Positions 59,590 through 64,000 of a stretch of DNA of 64,000 bases are shown piece by piece. The stretch covers positions 1-64,000 of the forward strand of contig JADFUC010000856.1 of NCBI GenBank assembly GCA_019722365.1, in the 5' to 3' direction. This DNA is from Lithospermum erythrorhizon (lineage: Eukaryota > Streptophyta > Magnoliopsida > Boraginales > Boraginaceae). Position 1 is the stretch's first letter, and the number at the start of each line of letters is the position of its first letter. Below the pieces are notes generated by a model. That model saw only the letters and a program-made list of their open reading frames with translations, searched no databases and was not told where the DNA came from. A program made the position numbers and the translations under genes.

Positions 59590-60998
59590 CTATTTACGCT
59601 CGATACATACTCGAGCAGAAGCAATAGAAGATTCACCATGCTTTGCAATTTTCAGCTGCAAGTCATCTTTCTTGGCACCCACAAGCCTATCAATTTCCTC
59701 CTCATCTTTGATAAAGATGAAAGTAGGCATTGCTTCCACCTTCAACTCCTGCGAAAGGGTCTGCATAAAACGAATGTTACACAAGGCGTGAGTTAATCGT
59801 TCAAAAGAAGAAAAGCCGGTAAGGATGGGCTATAATAAGGCAGATTATACCTTCATTTCATCGACATCCACCTTGAGGAATATGATGTGAGGCATGTTCT
59901 TAGCAAGCTCAGCAAGAATAGGGGCAATAAAGCGGCACGGTCCACACCATGAAGCAGTAAAATCAACTACCACCTAAAACATAATTTTTCTTACATAGGT
60001 AAGTGTCAACTTCATCGAAAACATTGTTACAAACATTATTTAAATAGTTAGCACAAGATAGTAGAAGGGAAGTCTATAATCCTTATGCTAAATGTGACTT
60101 ATTTTTTTGCCATTTGTTCCACTTGAATAACTCCATACACCCCCCGCCCCCTTCCTCAAGGATGGAGCTCTGAGAATCCTCATTGATGACTATGGTCATT
60201 CAGTATGAACGAAAAGAGGTATCGGAGACAGGTGGACGGGGTGATATAGGATTGTTAACAAGAGAGGATTGAAAAGCTTGATCATGCTCGGCCTGGCTTA
60301 TTAGGCCCTATATTTTCTTGTTTAAAAAAGGTGAAAACTCTCTTGCTCAACAATAGTCTAGTCAAGAGCTTCTATCATGGAATTCGAGCAGAGTACTTTT
60401 AATTGCTATCATGTAGAAGGGGATTAAAATGAAGCTATGAAAGTATGCCATAAATGACATGAAGCCAATGGATAGTCGACCTTTTCTCGTCTACTCTTTT
60501 ACATACAAAAGGGAAATGAGAAGTGATCTCTCCCTCTCCCACCCTAAACAGAGCTTTTCTAGGATATATCATAAACACAAACAAGCAACAATCTAAGAAA
60601 CGATACGAATGATACCAAAGTGACAAGATTAACTCTAAGAAATGTTTTACTATAGTTGAATTCGATTGTATAACATATGAAGTTCTAAACGCAAAACAAA
60701 TAAAGTCAACAAATCTATGTAGATAAAAATCAGAATCTTGAAGTTGAAGGAGAATCTTGAAGTCAGGCAAAAGGAGAGATCAGGCAACCAGAATCTTGAA
60801 GTTGAATATAAGCTCAAAAGATAAAATCACAGGAAAGTGTGCCCAAAACAAGCAACATCACCAAGAATGGTAATATTTTTTAAGAAAAATGAAGGATGCA
60901 AGAAAGTAAGCTTCTACCAGTTTGCCATGTTGTTTGCCTTGAGCTAACTGGTTCTTCCAATCATCAATGCTATGAATACCGATCACTTCTGCAGCCAT
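59590..60998 (-). CDS. Thioredoxin h
   Basis: A cytosolic disulfide reductase reduced by NADPH-thioredoxin reductase. Three exons in transcript order (60918-60998, 59851-59973 and 59590-59760) give 124 residues. The active site WCGPC is at residues 36-40 in exon 2, preceded by VVVDFTAS and followed by [10 protein letters not shown]. The cis-Pro is Pro80 in AMPTF, and the [19 protein letters not shown] end is typical. There is no transit peptide (it starts [10 protein letters not shown]), which separates it from plastid m and f types. The two intron positions agree with other plant h-type genes. The first intron is long (944 bp). The ATG at 60998 lies about 100 bp below a TATA box. By position it would correspond to Arabidopsis TRX h4. 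Confidence 0.95.
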
Positions 60999-62880
60999 GA
61001 TAATGAATCAATGGGTTTTTTCCCTTCAAAGTTTAGTTCCTTTTCTTGTTCTTGTTAGATAATACAGATGTTTTCTAGTTTCAAGAGGACAAGGACCCCC
61101 TTTTATAAATGCAAGAAGGGGGCATTTACAAGGGAATCAAATGTAGCCGAAAGTTTAACGCACTCAATAAATTATGATTAAAGTCCCATTCTTGAACGCC
61201 AAACACGTTAATGTGTAGGTGGACGTATTTGCTTTGCTATTTGGAGCCAAAAGTTCTAGAATTTTGAATCAGATTCTTGATATTAAAGCACAAGAATGTC
61301 TATAGTATCTATCATTTCAATATCGAACCATAGTTATTAAAATTCAAAGTAGTCTAAACACAACAAACAGTAAGCTTCACCAGTCCAAACTGAAATATAA
61401 ATGACATCTATGTTACTATGTAGCTCATGATTAACCGTCTCGTTGAGAAGAGATGATAAATGAATATTTAGTATGGCACCACTACTCATGCAAACAACAA
61501 AGAGACAGCAACAAGGTCAAGTTGGACGAATTATCGCAATTACAATGGCTAATTAAGTGAACATAACCCGAAAGAAGAGGGAGGAATGTGAATGAGGAAC
61601 TAGACATTGTGCACTAGAACACACAGAATAATACTTAAATTTAATACTAACTCTTCGTGGCTTCCATTCTAAAAAGAAATCGATTAAAATACACATCACT
61701 TCCCTAGAAGGCTACAAGTCTACAACTATCAAATAATAGACTCAGTCAAGTACTTGTGGAATTAAAGTTACTGTTCCATATAGAAGCTGACTACAAAACT
61801 TTCCACCTTCAGTCTATTCCCACATTATATAACAAGTTGATAAATGATAACATAGTTGGTATAATCAGAAGCGAACCCCATTTCTTCTGAATAGATGAAT
61901 ACCTTTCATCGCCTGAATCCTTGGAAGGATTTGGGACGATAAAAGCAGACTCACCTTCACAAAGTTTTTCTTGAAGAAGAAAAGAAAAACGATGCAGAAT
62001 CCTAATCAGGATTCAGGGAACAATTAATGCAAGCGATGTGAAGTATTAAGCAGTCACCACAAATCTAGCTGAAGCGTACATATTAAAAAGCTCATCGCTA
62101 TCCAACAAACCTATTTCTGATCATGCAGAAGCAAACACACAAATAATAAGGTACCAATAACCAGATACCCTGACATAATTTGGTAGTTAGTAAGAACAAG
62201 AATCATCTAAATGACATATTTAGACATGCCTTTCGAGAGTCTGCATTAATACTCTTGGATCACATTTACATATATTTTCAACAGAGTACCAAAATTCGGA
62301 TCAGGGCATCAGCCCAAGAATATAGATGGAGAAAAAAATTATCCAATATTTGCAACGTGAAGTCGTAAGGCTTGTCTCTTGTCAAGAAATATTAAACTGC
62401 ACATTTTTCTCTACCAACGAAGTTTTGATCAATTAAAGCATAATCATAACCAATAAATCAGGTTATGATTAGCTAGTCACATATGCAAGTAGTATCTCTA
62501 TTAGATAATTTTAATCCTGTGTTTCAGCCTCCTATATTGATAGATCATGTATTCATGTGGAATCACCATAGCTGATACTTACTTATAAGAATACGTACCC
62601 GATCCTTTATCAGTTTGAAAAACGTCATTTGTATCCCATAGAAGATAAAAATAACTACTTGATCACACAATCATAACATATTGGACCTAAATTGTAAGCA
62701 ATACCCCTAAAAGACCAATGAACTTAGGCAACTTAGCTTTTTAGGATGACAAACAAACTCGACACATATCATAGAAGTTGAGGAATAAATAACCCTGCTT
62801 CATATACTAATCAGCGTCACCAAAGATTTACAGTTCATAAATACCATTATCATGTATTACACAAACATTTCACCGATCAA
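60999..62880. other. Spacer between thioredoxin h and LON-domain genes
   Basis: Holds the thioredoxin promoter at its left end and the LON gene 3' flank at its right end. No other feature is supported. Confidence 0.45.
61102..61109 (-). promoter_or_regulatory. TATA box of the thioredoxin h gene
   Basis: TTTATAAA in the context ATTTATAAAAGGGGG on the minus strand, about 105 bp upstream of the start codon. Confidence 0.65.
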
Positions 62881-63762
62881 TTAAATCACATCCTGTGCTG
62901 AAGACGATGATGATGGGAAAACATCTTTTACCGCAGAGGCAGCTGATAGATAATTCAAAGTATTTCGAAGTGTTTCCTTCTCCCTTTTCAATCTCACAGC
63001 AGTGTCCTCCAATTCAAGCAACGCCTGCTGCTCTCTAGGCGCCCCTTCAAACGTGCTTGCCACAAAGAACGAAAATGGCGTTGGAAACATGTTCTTCCTC
63101 AAATCCTGGACCTGCTTCTCAGGCTTCCCATTAAGCCTATTCGATAACCTTATAACATCCTTCATATACATCTCCACCTCATTGGACAAAGCATCCAAGT
63201 CATCCTCCCCCGAGGGACGATCCTCAAGCCATGTCACCTCGGCTACTAAATAAGGCCTTGTCCTAACAAGCTTATTTACTCGAAAACGCTCCTGCCCTTT
63301 ACATATAAGGAAGAACCTATCATCAACAAGACGCTCATGCTTCACAATTTCCCCTACACAACCCACATCAGCAGTCCCAGTAGCTGCATCAGTATAAATC
63401 ACCCCAAAACGAAGGTCAGTCTGCAATAAAGTATGCATCATTATACGATATCGAAACTCGAATATCTGCAAAGGAAGAATTGCTCCAGGAAAAAGCACTA
63501 GAGGCAATGGGAACAATGGAAGCTCAACAACATCATCAGATTTTGGGTTTGGATTAGTATGCGATTTTTCGGAAAATGATGAGGCGGAGCAGCGGAGGAA
63601 CTCGGTTTTCCGGCGACGTTGGTGGTGGTGGTGCAGAGGCTGAGTAGTACAACCTGATTTAGCATCTTGGTACAAGCCAAAATTGCATCTTTGTGTGAAA
63701 AAGTTGGATTTGTGGAGGATTGAAGAGGAAGAATGTGAAGGTAAAAGTTGAGGCAAAGCCAT
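62881..63762 (-). CDS. LON substrate-binding-domain protein, probably plastid
   Basis: An intronless gene of 293 residues. Residues 1 to about 60 are rich in Ser, His and Arg and poor in acidic residues, like a chloroplast transit peptide. Residues from about 77 (ELPLFPLPLVLFPGAILPLQ) to about 240 form the N-terminal LON (PUA-like) domain, with FEFRYRIMMHTLLQTDLRFG, CVGEIVKHERLVDDRFF and GQERFRVNKLVRTRPYLVAEV. A helical, charged tail follows (LLELEDTAVRLKREKETLRN). The AAA+ and Ser-Lys protease domains of true Lon are absent, so it is not itself a protease. It probably binds a protein or substrate. It resembles Arabidopsis At1g19740/At1g75460, whose molecular role is not well defined to my knowledge. 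Confidence 0.92.
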   Translation of the reverse strand: MALPQLLPSHSSSSILHKSNFFTQRCNFGLYQDAKSGCTTQPLHHHHQRRRKTEFLRCSASSFSEKSHTNPNPKSDDVVELPLFPLPLVLFPGAILPLQIFEFRYRIMMHTLLQTDLRFGVIYTDAATGTADVGCVGEIVKHERLVDDRFFLICKGQERFRVNKLVRTRPYLVAEVTWLEDRPSGEDDLDALSNEVEMYMKDVIRLSNRLNGKPEKQVQDLRKNMFPTPFSFFVASTFEGAPREQQALLELEDTAVRLKREKETLRNTLNYLSAASAVKDVFPSSSSSAQDVI

Positions 63763-64000
63763 TCGATGAAATGCCTGAATGGATATTGGAATAATATGAG
63801 AGGCTGTGCTTGTTTCAATAGAGTGAAAACATTCTACTGAAATAAATCATGATGAAGTGTAATGATAACTAATGGACATCAATTTTGGGACATGTAATAT
63901 CTAGAAGTACATTGTGCATAGAAAATCTTGAAATTGTGTGGATAATTGGGTGGGGGTTATAATTGTTGACTATTTGTGGGTTTTGTGGTGTGGTTTGGAG

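Overview
The window is nuclear DNA from a flowering plant. Genes have GT-AG introns, there are long AT-rich spacers, and decayed Copia, LINE, Helitron and other plant repeats are abundant. All recognisable proteins are typical of eudicots; the sequence alone does not settle the family. I assembled seven intact protein-coding genes exon by exon with consistent reading phase: inositol-pentakisphosphate 2-kinase (IPK1, 7 exons, + strand), a group-S1 bZIP factor with a sucrose-control upstream ORF (1 exon, +), a GT4-type glycosyltransferase (7 exons, -), a class III peroxidase (3 exons, -), a DYW-type PPR protein (1 exon, -), a GH35 beta-galactosidase with C-terminal lectin domain (19 exons, +), and thioredoxin h (3 exons, -). 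An eighth gene, a single-exon plastid-targeted LON-domain protein (-), lies at the right edge.

Layout. 1-4.8 kb: two LINE remnants pointing away from each other. 5.3-10.3 kb: IPK1. 12.6-15.3 kb: an internally deleted Copia element with both LTRs and a near-perfect target duplication. 16.8-19.5 kb: a second, older Copia on the minus strand. 20.8-21.1 kb: a Stowaway-like MITE, then the bZIP gene (21.7-23.2 kb) with four upstream ORFs. 26.2-29.7 kb: glycosyltransferase. 30.4-43.8 kb: a repeat island bounded by a broken peroxidase copy on the left and the intact peroxidase on the right. It contains a Copia integrase relic, a strongly C-depleted repeat tract, a ~65-bp minisatellite split by a 2.3-kb solo LTR with perfect 5-bp target duplication, a truncated LTR/primer-binding-site fragment, a Helitron relic and a probable CACTA end. 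44-64 kb: gene-rich, with peroxidase, PPR, beta-galactosidase, thioredoxin h and LON-domain gene.

The minus-strand order glycosyltransferase - PPR(DYW) - thioredoxin h - LON protein matches, from memory, the consecutive Arabidopsis genes At1g19710-At1g19740. The bZIP would match bZIP44 (At1g75390) from the duplicated partner segment. If confirmed, this is an ancient collinear block into which the peroxidase pair, the beta-galactosidase and the repeats are interspersed. I found no convincing undescribed system. The most informative signals are the translational control region of the bZIP mRNA, the nested solo LTR, the peroxidase duplication with deletion scars, and the one-strand cytosine depletion of the repeat island.
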